Assembly (NCBI GenBank): GCA_965115825.1
Contig: OZ220464.1
Coordinates: forward strand, 2,976,001 to 3,040,000
Reading direction: 5' to 3'
DNA: 64,000 nt
From: Bin87 sp965115825
GTDB taxonomy: Bacteria; Chloroflexota; Dehalococcoidia; Lucifugimonadales; UBA3495
Shown here: piece after piece, positions 44,242 through 52,497 of the stretch
How the letters are laid out: every line of letters starts with the position of its first letter
Numbering within the stretch: position 1 is the first letter of the stretch
Program-made: the position numbers and the translations under genes
Notes under the pieces: generated by a model
What the model was told of the DNA's origin: nothing
Databases searched by the model: none
Seen by the model: only the letters and a program-made list of their open reading frames with translations

Positions 44242-45060
44242 CTAACCCGACGGCAGAAACCCGGCCAGTCGCGCCTCGACCCATGCCTGCGCCTCCGGAG
44301 CGAAGGCCGGTTCCGGCGGCGGCTCGTGGTAGCGCGCGACCAGGCCGTAGCGGGCGGTGTGGTGCATCCTGTTTATGATGGCGCCGAGGTCAACCTCCGG
44401 CTCTTCGTCACCGGGCAGCAGGGGCAGCGGAAACCTGGGGATGGCCTGCTTGAGGCTGAACGGGTACAGCAGCGCGCTGGGGTGTTCCAAAGCCCGACAC
44501 ACCAAGATTCGGTAGTCGCTGGGCGATGGCGGAGTTGCCAACGGCATCGGCTGCCAGCGGCGCAGCAGGTCGATCTCCACCAGATTCGCGCCGCTGCTGG
44601 CGATGACTTCGCGCTTGCGTTCGTAGCGAAGCCGCTCTTGTCCCGGAGCTTTGTTAGTGGGCGATAGAACCTCGATGATGGTGACGATTTCCTGGTCGGG
44701 AACGGTTTCAACGCGAAGCCACGTAACAGCGACCGCCCGCGGCATCTGTACCCGCACTGCAAACTCTTCTACGTCGTAAGTGGCAACGGCGGTGGCTGCT
44801 GTTATTTCGGCAGGGCGTAGTGGCTGGCCGGCAGGTTCATCTGTAACCAGCGCATCGGGAATCATAAGCGCCAGGTCCAAAGGCTGGGCTGAGGGCGCTT
44901 CAACCTCTATGCGCTGCTGTAGCGCAATACGGTATCGGGCGGGCAACTCCGGGCCCAAAATAGTCCGCAGCTGGGCAATCAGGTCATTGTGAAAGTCCGG
45001 CCAGATGTCTCGGCGTTCCAAGTACGGGTTCATGCCGGGGAACGGGTTGTCGTACTGCAT
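44242..45060 (-). CDS. DUF4058 family protein
   Basis: 272 residues. The N-terminal signature NPFPGMNPYLERRDIWPDFH followed by LIAQLRTILGPELPARY is characteristic. The central segment IVTIIEVLSPTNKAPG and the KREVIASSGANLVEIDLLR strand resemble PD-(D/E)xK-type folds like those of Uma2-related families, which is inference. It is common in cyanobacteria and Chloroflexota, with unknown function. GGAG precedes the ATG. Confidence 0.8.
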   Translation of the reverse strand: MQYDNPFPGMNPYLERRDIWPDFHNDLIAQLRTILGPELPARYRIALQQRIEVEAPSAQPLDLALMIPDALVTDEPAGQPLRPAEITAATAVATYDVEEFAVRVQMPRAVAVTWLRVETVPDQEIVTIIEVLSPTNKAPGQERLRYERKREVIASSGANLVEIDLLRRWQPMPLATPPSPSDYRILVCRALEHPSALLYPFSLKQAIPRFPLPLLPGDEEPEVDLGAIINRMHHTARYGLVARYHEPPPEPAFAPEAQAWVEARLAGFLPSG

Positions 45061-45112
45061 ATTCGTTCTCCGATCGCGGCGTCTCGGTCATATCCCGCTC
45101 TCGGTATCCTAC

Positions 45113-45538
45113 TCATCCACCGCGCCGGCGTTTGTGCTGGCGGAGGATGCAGTCGTCCATGACGACGCCGAGGCCGGCGGATGCGGCGCGCCGGGCTGCG
45201 TCTCGGTCGATTACTCCGTCCTGCATCCAGACGTATTTTGCGCCGATGGCGATGGCGTCGTCGGTTGCGGCACCGGCGAATTCGCTGCGGCGGAACACGT
45301 CAACCAGGTCGATGGACGCCCCTTGCTCGGCAGCGGCAGCGGCGGCTGAATGCAGGTCAGGATAAGACGGCTCTCCCAATACCGATGCGCCGTTCAGCGC
45401 CGGGTTCACCGGGATAATACGGTAGCCTTGGGACTGCATATAAGCGGAAACGCCGTGGCTGTCCCGAGCCGGGTTGTCGGAAAGGCCAACCACGGCGATG
45501 GTCTTTACGTTGTCCAGGATTTCGGCAATGAGGTCCAT
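45113..45538 (-). CDS. CoA-binding domain protein (YccU type)
   Basis: 141 residues from ATG 45538 after GGAGG. It is a Rossmann fold of the succinyl-CoA synthetase alpha type: IAVVGLSDNPARDSHGVSAY near residue 14, GYRIIPVNP, IDLVDVFRRSE, AKYVWMQDGVI, VVMDDCI. Single-domain members bind CoA or act in polyamine or redox regulation. There are no operon partners at close distance. Confidence 0.85.
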   Translation of the reverse strand: MDLIAEILDNVKTIAVVGLSDNPARDSHGVSAYMQSQGYRIIPVNPALNGASVLGEPSYPDLHSAAAAAAEQGASIDLVDVFRRSEFAGAATDDAIAIGAKYVWMQDGVIDRDAARRAASAGLGVVMDDCILRQHKRRRGG

Positions 45539-45724
45539 TCGGCCTCCAAATAGCAAAGGTGGTTTCCATGATCACGCACATACGCGGATTCTATTCCTTC
45601 CGACGGCGCGTTATGGTGCTGTGAGGAATCCGGCGTCATTTTCGGAATTGACGCAAGCCGGCACCGATGGTTAAACAGGGACATCCTTGCGGCTACCCCT
45701 ACATCGGCGCTGTTGTTGGCAGGG

Positions 45725-46099
45725 CTACCGGCTGGCGGCGCTGTCGTTGGTGGTGATGGTGATATGGCCCATGTAGCCGTCAGCGGTGGCGCCGTGCCAG
45801 TGATTTTCGCCAGCCTTGATTTGAACCACATCGCCGACGCCGACGTGATGCTCCTCGGTTTCATTAGCGACGATGCCGTTGCCTACCGTGATAACCAGAA
45901 TCTGGTCGCTGCTGTGCCGATGCCAGCCGGTTTGCGCGCCCTTCTGGAAATTGACGACGCTGGCGTTGAAGAAGTCGCTTTCACCCTCTGGGATAATGGG
46001 CTGGCGGGTGCGATGAACTTCGCCGCCCGTCCAGCCGGGGACGGCTTCGGCGGGGCCCAAAGGTACATATTCGACGTTGGCGATGCGTACTACGCGCAT
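45725..46099 (-). CDS. Cupin-domain protein
   Basis: 124 residues. Motif 1 reads GWHRHSSDQILVITVGNGI with two His and motif 2 reads VGVGDVVQIKAGENHWHGAT, giving the metal-binding set. These resemble carboxymuconolactone-associated or quercetinase-like small cupins. It is 33 bases downstream of the SMP-30-type lactonase on the same strand, so the two may act in one sugar or lactone pathway. Confidence 0.82.
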   Translation of the reverse strand: MRVVRIANVEYVPLGPAEAVPGWTGGEVHRTRQPIIPEGESDFFNASVVNFQKGAQTGWHRHSSDQILVITVGNGIVANETEEHHVGVGDVVQIKAGENHWHGATADGYMGHITITTNDSAASR

Positions 46100-46132
46100 G
46101 GTTTTGCCTCCTGAATGTTGGCCTTGATGGGA

Positions 46133-47050
46133 TTACTTGACCGGCACAGGGATGCCGGCGATTTTTATGGGGACGCTGCCAACGGTGTTGCGGCTGGTGA
46201 AGTAAAGCGTCTTCCAGTCGGGGCCGCCGAAGCAAAGGTTGGTGGTGGCCGATTGTCCGTGAACTACGATGCCCAGCCGCTCGCCGCCGGCGTTGAGGAT
46301 ATGCAGGCCGCCACTGCCGCCGCAATAGACGTTCCCCTCGGTGTCCACTTTCATGCCGTCGGGAACCCCCTCGCGTTCGCCTCGCATATCGGCGAAGAGC
46401 CGGTCGGAGGCCAGGGCCAACGTCCCGTCGTCCTGCACGTCAAAGGCGCGGATGATGCCCCGGCGGGAGTCGTTGACGTAGAGGACACTCTCGTCCGGCG
46501 AGAAAGCCAGGCCGTTGGGAACTACGAAATCGCTCAGGAGCAGGGTCAGCGTGCCCAAATCGGCGGAAAGGCGATAGACGCCGGAGATGGTCTGCTCCCA
46601 CTGCTCACGCGGGCGCCGGAAGGTCCAGGGATCAGTGAAATAGATGCTGCCGTCGGACTTGACTACTACGTCATTGGGACGGTTGAGCTGTCGGCCCTGG
46701 AACTGGTTGGCGAGGATGGTAGTGGAGCCGTCGTGTTCCAGGCGGCTGACGCGCCGGCCGTCGTGTTCGGCGGCGATGAGGCGGCCTTGCCGGTCGCGGG
46801 TAAGGCCGTTGTGCCGGTTGATGGGCTCGGCTTCTACGGTGATGCCGACGCCGGGAGTGTAGCGCATCCGACGGTTGTTGTGGATGTCGCTGAACAGCAG
46901 GTAGCCGCCGCTGTTGTGTCCGGAGTCCGTCCACCACAGCGGCCCCTCGGCAGGGCCTTCTGCGCCGCCGAATCCGGAACCGTGTTCGACAATGGGAGCG
47001 TCGCCGTCAATGATGGCATCCAGGGTGGGAGATAGCTTTTCGATAGGCAT
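46133..47050 (-). CDS. SMP-30/gluconolactonase family hydrolase
   Basis: 305 residues from ATG 47050 after AGGAGG; the longer frame from 47143 lacks a ribosome site. It is a beta-propeller with GFGGAEGPAEGPLWW near the start (first metal Glu), RPNDVVVKSDGSIYFTDP (Asn and Asp), PNGLAFSPDESVLYVND and DGMKVDTEGNVYCGG. These enzymes open sugar lactones using a divalent metal. It is in an operon with the cupin. Confidence 0.88.
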   Translation of the reverse strand: MPIEKLSPTLDAIIDGDAPIVEHGSGFGGAEGPAEGPLWWTDSGHNSGGYLLFSDIHNNRRMRYTPGVGITVEAEPINRHNGLTRDRQGRLIAAEHDGRRVSRLEHDGSTTILANQFQGRQLNRPNDVVVKSDGSIYFTDPWTFRRPREQWEQTISGVYRLSADLGTLTLLLSDFVVPNGLAFSPDESVLYVNDSRRGIIRAFDVQDDGTLALASDRLFADMRGEREGVPDGMKVDTEGNVYCGGSGGLHILNAGGERLGIVVHGQSATTNLCFGGPDWKTLYFTSRNTVGSVPIKIAGIPVPVK

Positions 47051-47197
47051 GATTAGCCTCCTGATGCAGCCCAGAGCTGCCGCCGGGCGATGTGAGAACA
47101 ATGCTGACGCCGCCATTGTAGGCGCAGGCGGCAACGGGCGCAACGGCGGATTGCTTTCCGGCGCGCTTTGTAACGGGAATAAATTCCCAGTACGCGC

Positions 47198-47995
47198 CTA
47201 AAATCGGAAACTGTCCATCATGTGGTCCAAATCAGCAGCGTAGTCGGCTAGATAGCGTTCGTAAGTGTCTGCCGTAATTACATACTCAAGCCTGCCTGAG
47301 CGCCCGACTTGTACTATGCGAAAGCTCGGTTGGGTATCGTCTTTCCCTTGGTATCGGAAGTTCATCCGATACCAATCATGGTTATCCAAGTCGCTTTCAT
47401 GGGATGATACAATCTCGTAGTTATCCCAAGCATCGCCCGAAGCGAGACATTTTACTACTTCATCCAGACATAAATCCTCTACGGATTTATCGTCATCCAA
47501 ATCCCATACATCGACTGAGATGTATGCGAGGCCATCATCAGGAGCCCAAAGTGTAAAGTCATCGTCACTGAATGTTACGCTTTCTTTCTGTGCCCAACCA
47601 GGAGCGGCGGAAATACTCCACTGGTATCGGTCGCTCCAATGCGTAATCCACGGCGTGAATCTGCTGAGCAACAGCGGCAACGTAGCATCCGATTTACCCT
47701 CATCTTCAGAAGTGCCTTCCTGAACTTCTAAATTGGCTTCCAGAAGGTATTGGCCGCCAGTTGCTGACCTCAACACGGCGATAAGCGATTCACTCCGGAA
47801 CTCTCCAATATACTCTTTGTAGTCGCATGAGTATTCATATCTGAAAGCTCGCTCCCCCAGTAAGCGAGTCTCTTGCAAAGGATGTATCATACCTTTATCC
47901 CACTTTACGGACTCGGACACCACAGCAGCTCTTATTGCATTAGCTTCTTCGTACAGGTCGAAACCAACGCTGTCGAATCGGAAGATCAGGAACAA
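47198..47995 (-). pseudogene. Detached C-terminal part of the trypsin-like protein
   Basis: Open in the same frame as the protease gene, immediately after its TAG at 47999-48001. The only start is a weak TTG at 47995 without a ribosome site. The sequence joins smoothly across the TAG: FSIALPDWWELHS then FLIFRFDSVGFDLYEEANAI. A second similar unit follows (WSISAAPGWAQKES, FTLWAPDDGLAYISVDVW). This suggests two copies of an about 130-residue domain of one protein. It is probably no longer translated, or only by suppression of TAG. Confidence 0.6.
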
Positions 47996-47998
47996 GCC

Positions 47999-48772
47999 CT
48001 ACAAGCCCGAAGGGCTGGACTGTGAAAAGAAGCTCGTAGAGCCAGGTCTCGCCGAATGCAATTCCCACCAATCGGGCAAGGCTATGCTAAACCCGCTCGG
48101 CCCGACGTCGTGTCTGATCCACCGGATCTCCGCGTCGCCAACGTTCTCCAGTGTAGCCGGAACGGATTTCGCCACCGTACCACCAGACGCAAGGAATGCA
48201 AGCCGTTCCTTTACGACGTTGCTGGGAATAGCGAAGTTGATCCCCGTAACATTTCTTCCTCCAACGTTTTCCAAGCGAGAAGTAACCACCCCGATAACCA
48301 AACCATGAGGGTCAATCAATGGTCCGCCGCTATTGCCAGGGTTGATTTCGGCGTTCGTCCGGATCTCATTCTTATCCTTGGCCGAGACTATGCCTTGGGT
48401 GACGCTGTGTGACCCGTGCAGTATGTCGCCCAAGGGATACCCCATCGCCAAGACGTCTTCCCCGACGGGTGCTTCGTCTGAATCGCCCAGCTCCAAAGGC
48501 GTGAAAGGGATGTCGCCGGAAATGCGAACGCAAGCCAGGTCGATTTCCTCGTCTTTGCCCAACACAAAGCCCTCACATTCGTTGCCGTCAACAAACCCGA
48601 CGGCCACTATGGAGTGCTTCTCGACCACGTGAGCGTTTGTGATTATCAATCCTTCGCTTGCCACCACGAAGCCTGACCCTGCTCCACTGGGAGTAACGAT
48701 ACGGACAAGCCCAGGTTCAGTGATACGCACAATCTCTGTTCGGGGTGGTGCCGGCTGAAAGTTCAAAGTCAT
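47999..48772 (-). CDS. Trypsin-like serine protease, interrupted by in-frame TAG
   Basis: 257 residues from ATG 48772, with ATAGGAG upstream; the frame opens at 48964. The catalytic triad is complete: His in IITNAHVVEKH, Asp in EIDLACVRI, Ser in NPGNSGGPL. The order and GSGFVV start match HtrA/DegP-like or Trypco-type trypsins. No signal peptide or membrane segment is seen, so it would be cytoplasmic. That is unusual for this fold and typical of peptidase modules in conflict systems. The protein ends at a TAG just inside a second domain whose remainder is the next feature. It is divergent from a DNA methyltransferase. Confidence 0.75.
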   Translation of the reverse strand: MTLNFQPAPPRTEIVRITEPGLVRIVTPSGAGSGFVVASEGLIITNAHVVEKHSIVAVGFVDGNECEGFVLGKDEEIDLACVRISGDIPFTPLELGDSDEAPVGEDVLAMGYPLGDILHGSHSVTQGIVSAKDKNEIRTNAEINPGNSGGPLIDPHGLVIGVVTSRLENVGGRNVTGINFAIPSNVVKERLAFLASGGTVAKSVPATLENVGDAEIRWIRHDVGPSGFSIALPDWWELHSARPGSTSFFSQSSPSGL

Positions 48773-49028
48773 ATGCTGTCTCCTATCAGAGATCTGGGGG
48801 AATTGGTTGGCCCTCAAACATTCAACCTGGAATGTATCCACAGCACCGTCAAAGGCGGGGTAGATTTGATTAGGCACGGATTGTGCGCGCGTCATTATAG
48901 GGGCGCATCCGTCGTGGGGCAATAGCGCGAATTGGGTAAAAGTCGCCGGCGCGACGCTATGCACAGCCTCCCCAGGCCGGGGTTAAATGGGCGGCGCATT
49001 TTGCAATTTTTTAGAAACGCGCCAATCT

Positions 49029-49850
49029 ATGCTGCCCTGGATCAACGAAATCCTCTGCGATGACTGCCTGCCCGCGATGGGCCGGATGCCCGACGCCTCG
49101 GTGAATCTGGTGGTTACGTCGCCGCCCTACAACCTGCTGAACAGCAGCGGCAACGGGATGAAAAACGGCAACGGCGGCAAGTGGGCCGGCAACGCGCTGA
49201 TGCAGGGCTACGCCGGACATTCCGACGCCCTGCCGCATCGGGATTACGTGGAATGGCAGCGGGAATGTTTGCGGGAAATGCTGCGGGTGCTGACCCCGGA
49301 CGGGGCGATTTTCTACAACCATAAATGGCGGGTACAGAAGGGCCTGCTGCAAGATCGGGCCGACATAATGGAAGGGCTCCCGGTGCGGCAAATCATCATC
49401 TGGCAGCGCGCGGGCGGGTTCAATCACAATCCCGGTTACTTCCTGCCTACCTATGAGGTGATTTACCTGATTGCCAAGCCGGAGTTTCGTCTGGCGCCGA
49501 AAGCCGGCGGCATCGGGGACGTTTGGCACATCCGGCAGGAGCGGGACAATCCGCATCCGGCGCCGTTTCCGGTGGAGCTGGCGCAGCGGGCGATTGCGGC
49601 GACGACGGCTGAGGTAGTGCTGGACCCGTTCGTCGGCAGCGGCAGCACGGCGGTGGCCGCTGTGCTGGAGGGGCGACAGTATATTGGCATTGACCTGTCG
49701 GAGGAGTACTGCCGGTTAGCCCGGGAACGGGTGGCCAAAATGGAGGCGGAACTGGCAAGGGGCGCATTTGCGTCGGACAGCGGCGCCGCTCCGTCGGCGC
49801 TGGCGGTGAGGGAAATACTACAGGGGACGGGAGCGGCGGCGCGGCCTTGA
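49029..49850 (+). CDS. Site-specific DNA methyltransferase (beta class)
   Basis: 273 residues from ATG 49029; an ATG at 48987 is also in frame and neither has a clear ribosome site. The catalytic TSPPYN motif lies near residue 35 and the SAM motif DPFVGSGSTAVAAVLEG near 200, followed by YIGIDLSEEYC. This order (catalytic before SAM) is the beta class, N4-cytosine or N6-adenine. There is no adjacent restriction enzyme. It may be a solitary regulator or part of a module with the divergent trypsin-like gene 257 bases away. Confidence 0.88.
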   Translation: MLPWINEILCDDCLPAMGRMPDASVNLVVTSPPYNLLNSSGNGMKNGNGGKWAGNALMQGYAGHSDALPHRDYVEWQRECLREMLRVLTPDGAIFYNHKWRVQKGLLQDRADIMEGLPVRQIIIWQRAGGFNHNPGYFLPTYEVIYLIAKPEFRLAPKAGGIGDVWHIRQERDNPHPAPFPVELAQRAIAATTAEVVLDPFVGSGSTAVAAVLEGRQYIGIDLSEEYCRLARERVAKMEAELARGAFASDSGAAPSALAVREILQGTGAAARP

Positions 49851-49919
49851 TTAGAACTATCGGCGGGCGGATGAATGGTGGTACAATCGCCACGAAAAAC
49901 GCGATGCGAGGTAGCGCCA

Positions 49920-50846
49920 GTGCCTGAGCAAGAATTTGACCTGTTGATTATCGGCGGCGGCATGGCCGGCCTGACCGCCGGCATTTATGGAGCCCGATAC
50001 GGCCTGAGCACTGCCATCGTGGAGCAGATGATGGCGGGGGCCCAGATTATCAACCTGGAGAAGATTGAAAATTACCCCGGATTCCCGCAGGGGATCGCAG
50101 GCTACGAACTGGGGCCGGCCACTCAGGAACAAGCGATAAACGCAGGGGTTGAAATGCTCCTGGACACGGCCACCGCCGTGTCTGTGGATGGGGATTACCT
50201 GACGGTCGCCGGCGATGGCGGCAACAGCTATCGGAGCAAGGCTGTCATAATGGCGGCCGGCTCCTCGCTGCGCGCGCTGGGCATCCCCGGCGAGGCGGAA
50301 TTTGACGGGCGCGGCGTGTCGCACTGCGCCACCTGCGATGGGCCGCTGTACATGGGGCAGACGGTGGCGGTAGTAGGCGGCGGCGACTCAGCGGCGGACG
50401 AGGCGCTGACGTTGGCCGAATACGCCGACCGGGTAGTTCTGTTCGTGCGGGGCGTCGCCCTGGACGCACAGCAGGTTTTGCAGGATCGCATCGCCGCCGA
50501 GCCGAAGATTGAAGTTCGCTGCAACACGGAAGTGGTTGAGGTTCTGGGAGAGGACACTGTGTCGGGCGTGAGAATCCGCAGCGGCGACGGCGAGACGGTG
50601 GAGCCGTTGAGCGGGCTGTTCGTGTACGTTGGCCTTGACCCCAACTCGGCGCCGGTGGCTGACCTAGCGCCGCCGGACAACGCCGGCCACATTCCGGTGG
50701 GGCTGAATATGGAAACGCCGCAGCCGGGTTTGTTCGCTGCGGGAGACATCCGGCAGCAGTCGGCGGCGCAACTGGCGGCGTCGGTTGGGGACGGAGCGAC
50801 GGCAGCCATCGCCGCGTTCCGGTACATTCGCGCCAAAGAGTGGTAA
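49920..50846 (+). CDS. Thioredoxin reductase-like flavoprotein
   Basis: 308 residues from GTG 49920 (VPEQEFDLLIIGGGMAG), with GCGAGG upstream; an ATG at 49875 would extend into the spacer. It has the FAD motif DLLIIGGGMAGLTAGIYGAR, the redox pair CATCDGP near residue 136, the NAD(P)H motif VVGGGDSAADEALTLAEY and the C-terminal FAD segment GLFAAGDIRQQ. This is the full TrxB layout. It reduces thioredoxin or a related disulphide carrier. The next gene follows after 9 bases. Confidence 0.88.
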   Translation: MPEQEFDLLIIGGGMAGLTAGIYGARYGLSTAIVEQMMAGAQIINLEKIENYPGFPQGIAGYELGPATQEQAINAGVEMLLDTATAVSVDGDYLTVAGDGGNSYRSKAVIMAAGSSLRALGIPGEAEFDGRGVSHCATCDGPLYMGQTVAVVGGGDSAADEALTLAEYADRVVLFVRGVALDAQQVLQDRIAAEPKIEVRCNTEVVEVLGEDTVSGVRIRSGDGETVEPLSGLFVYVGLDPNSAPVADLAPPDNAGHIPVGLNMETPQPGLFAAGDIRQQSAAQLAASVGDGATAAIAAFRYIRAKEW

Positions 50847-50855
50847 GGCGGCGCT

Positions 50856-51683
50856 ATGCAGATTACCGAGCGCGTGTACAGTACACACATCGCAGAAGAC
50901 CCGAACGCATACGGGGCAATGCACCCGGGCGGCACGCAGATTTACTTTGTGGGCGACCCCGACGACCGGATGGTGATGATTGACTCGGGCGAGCCGTATC
51001 GCGCCTGGCGACGGCAAATCCTGGAATACTGGTCGGAGCTGGGAGAGCCGAAGATTGACGCCATACTGATTACCCACGGCCACGGCGACCATATCGGCGG
51101 ATTGGATCGGCTGCAAGAAGTTTTTGACTGCGCGGTGCGCTGCCATCCCAAGCTGGCGCCGAAGTTGCGGCACATTCTGGGCGGCGATTCAGTTTCTGCC
51201 CTGGGGGCGCGGGAGACTATCGCAAGCGGAGGCGGAGCTGCCTTGCGACCGCTGTTCACGCCGGGGCACGAAGATGACCATGTTTGCTACTTTCTGAGGC
51301 CCGACCGCGTACTGTTCAGCGGCGACAACCTGTTGGGTAATTCATCGTCCAGCGTGCGTAACCTGAAGCAGTACATGAACTCGCTGGACCGCATGGCGAA
51401 AACCCGCCCGCAGGTTGTTTGTCCCGGACACGGCAATACCATCGTGCGGGGTGAACAGCGCATTCGGCAGCAGATTGCCCATCGCCGGAGCCGCGAGGAG
51501 CAGGTGGTTGCGGCCCTGGCCGGCGGCGCGACTACGGTGGATGAAATCGTGTCCGCCGTATATCCCCGAAACCTGCGCAAGTCGCTGCGGGAAGCCGCCG
51601 GCCGCAACGTCCGTACCCATCTGGAGAAGCTGCGGCAGGATGGGCGCGCGGCGGAACAGGCGGCAACTTACCGACTACAGTGA
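50856..51683 (+). CDS. Metallo-beta-lactamase fold hydrolase (LACTB2-like)
   Basis: 275 residues. The zinc motif is ITHGHGDHIGG near residue 71 (HxHxDH), with a later His in FTPGHEDDHVC and the CPGHG segment near 188. The C-terminal 75 residues form a winged-helix-like tail (EEQVVAALAGGATTVDEIVS), as in LACTB2-type hydrolases that act on RNA or thioesters. It lies in an operon with the thioredoxin reductase-like gene upstream and a tiny membrane protein overlapping at its stop. Confidence 0.85.
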   Translation: MQITERVYSTHIAEDPNAYGAMHPGGTQIYFVGDPDDRMVMIDSGEPYRAWRRQILEYWSELGEPKIDAILITHGHGDHIGGLDRLQEVFDCAVRCHPKLAPKLRHILGGDSVSALGARETIASGGGAALRPLFTPGHEDDHVCYFLRPDRVLFSGDNLLGNSSSSVRNLKQYMNSLDRMAKTRPQVVCPGHGNTIVRGEQRIRQQIAHRRSREEQVVAALAGGATTVDEIVSAVYPRNLRKSLREAAGRNVRTHLEKLRQDGRAAEQAATYRLQ

Positions 51684-51865
51684 TTTATCGTTCGTCAGGA
51701 CCATCGGGCGCAGTGGGCTGCGGCTTGGCGCTGGTATGCTTGGGGCTGTTTCTGCTGACGCCGCTGGGACTGTTTTTCATCAAGGGGATTGCCTGGTCTT
51801 TGGTAGCCGTAGGCGCGCTGTTGGCCGGGCTGGGTCTGTGGATGTGGCTACGGCGACGGCGTTAG
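51680..51865 (+). CDS. Small two-helix membrane protein
   Basis: 61 residues starting at GTG 51680, which overlaps the MBL stop (GTGA). Two hydrophobic helices (AVGCGLALVCLGLFLLTPLG and IAWSLVAVGALLAGLGLWMW) with a short turn, ending in an Arg-rich tail. It is probably a translated member of the operon by coupling. No known family was recognised. Confidence 0.5.
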   Translation: MIYRSSGPSGAVGCGLALVCLGLFLLTPLGLFFIKGIAWSLVAVGALLAGLGLWMWLRRRR

Positions 51866-51930
51866 CGTAAGGGCGGCGGGCTTGGGTGCGGGATTTGGGG
51901 ATTTTCCGGAAAGGGGTTCTGCTCCAAGGT

Positions 51931-51954
51931 TGGTTCCGGCGAAAGCCGGAACCA
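51931..51954. repeat. REP-like palindrome with GAAA loop
   Basis: The arms TGGTTCCGGC and GCCGGAACCA form a perfect 10-bp stem closed by GAAA. It lies between the convergent small membrane protein and VOC genes. This kind of CCGGCGAAAGCCGG unit is a common dispersed palindrome in bacterial genomes and may also act as a terminator. Confidence 0.6.
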
Positions 51955-51986
51955 TGGGGTGGGAGCTCCTGGCCAGGGCGCAGGCC

Positions 51987-52415
51987 CTATTCTTCCAGCA
52001 GGGCGGAGCCATCGCGTTGCAGCAGTTCGATGCGGACATTGTCGGGGCCGCGGACGAAGGCGATGCGGACGCCGGGGCGGATGGTGCGCGGTTCGGTGTA
52101 GATTTCCGCGCCCTTGCTGCGCAGGTCTGCCACCGCGCCGTCAATGTCGTCCACGCGGAAGCCGAAGTGATCCAGGCCGAGGTGAGGGTCGCCAGGGCTG
52201 AGGTCAATATGCTCTTCCGGCGGTACGGAGGCGATGAAGATGGCCAGGCCGTTGACGTCCAGGTCAACGCGGGACGCGCCGTCGCTCTGGGTAAGGCGGA
52301 GGACTTTCGCGCCGAACATGGTTGCGAAGAAGCCGGCCATGCGCTCCGGGTCTTTGGTGCGTAGGTGGATATGGTCGTAAGTGTAAGTGTACGCGGGAGT
52401 GTTGGTCATATTCAC
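51987..52415 (-). CDS. VOC-family (glyoxalase/dioxygenase fold) protein
   Basis: 142 residues. The paired beta-alpha-beta modules of the fold are seen as YDHIHLRTKDPERMAGFFAT and LDHFGFRVDDIDGAVADLRS. Metal ligands His (DHIHL), His (LDHFGF) and Glu (RIELLQ) are present. It could be a lyase or antibiotic-resistance type dioxygenase. No partner genes are close. Confidence 0.82.
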   Translation of the reverse strand: MNMTNTPAYTYTYDHIHLRTKDPERMAGFFATMFGAKVLRLTQSDGASRVDLDVNGLAIFIASVPPEEHIDLSPGDPHLGLDHFGFRVDDIDGAVADLRSKGAEIYTEPRTIRPGVRIAFVRGPDNVRIELLQRDGSALLEE

Positions 52416-52497
52416 TTCTGCCTTTCGGTTGGCGGGCTGCGGATGGTTTCGCCGCTCCGGCAGCCGGCATAGGCCGCCGGAGCGTAGGGGTCAGGGG

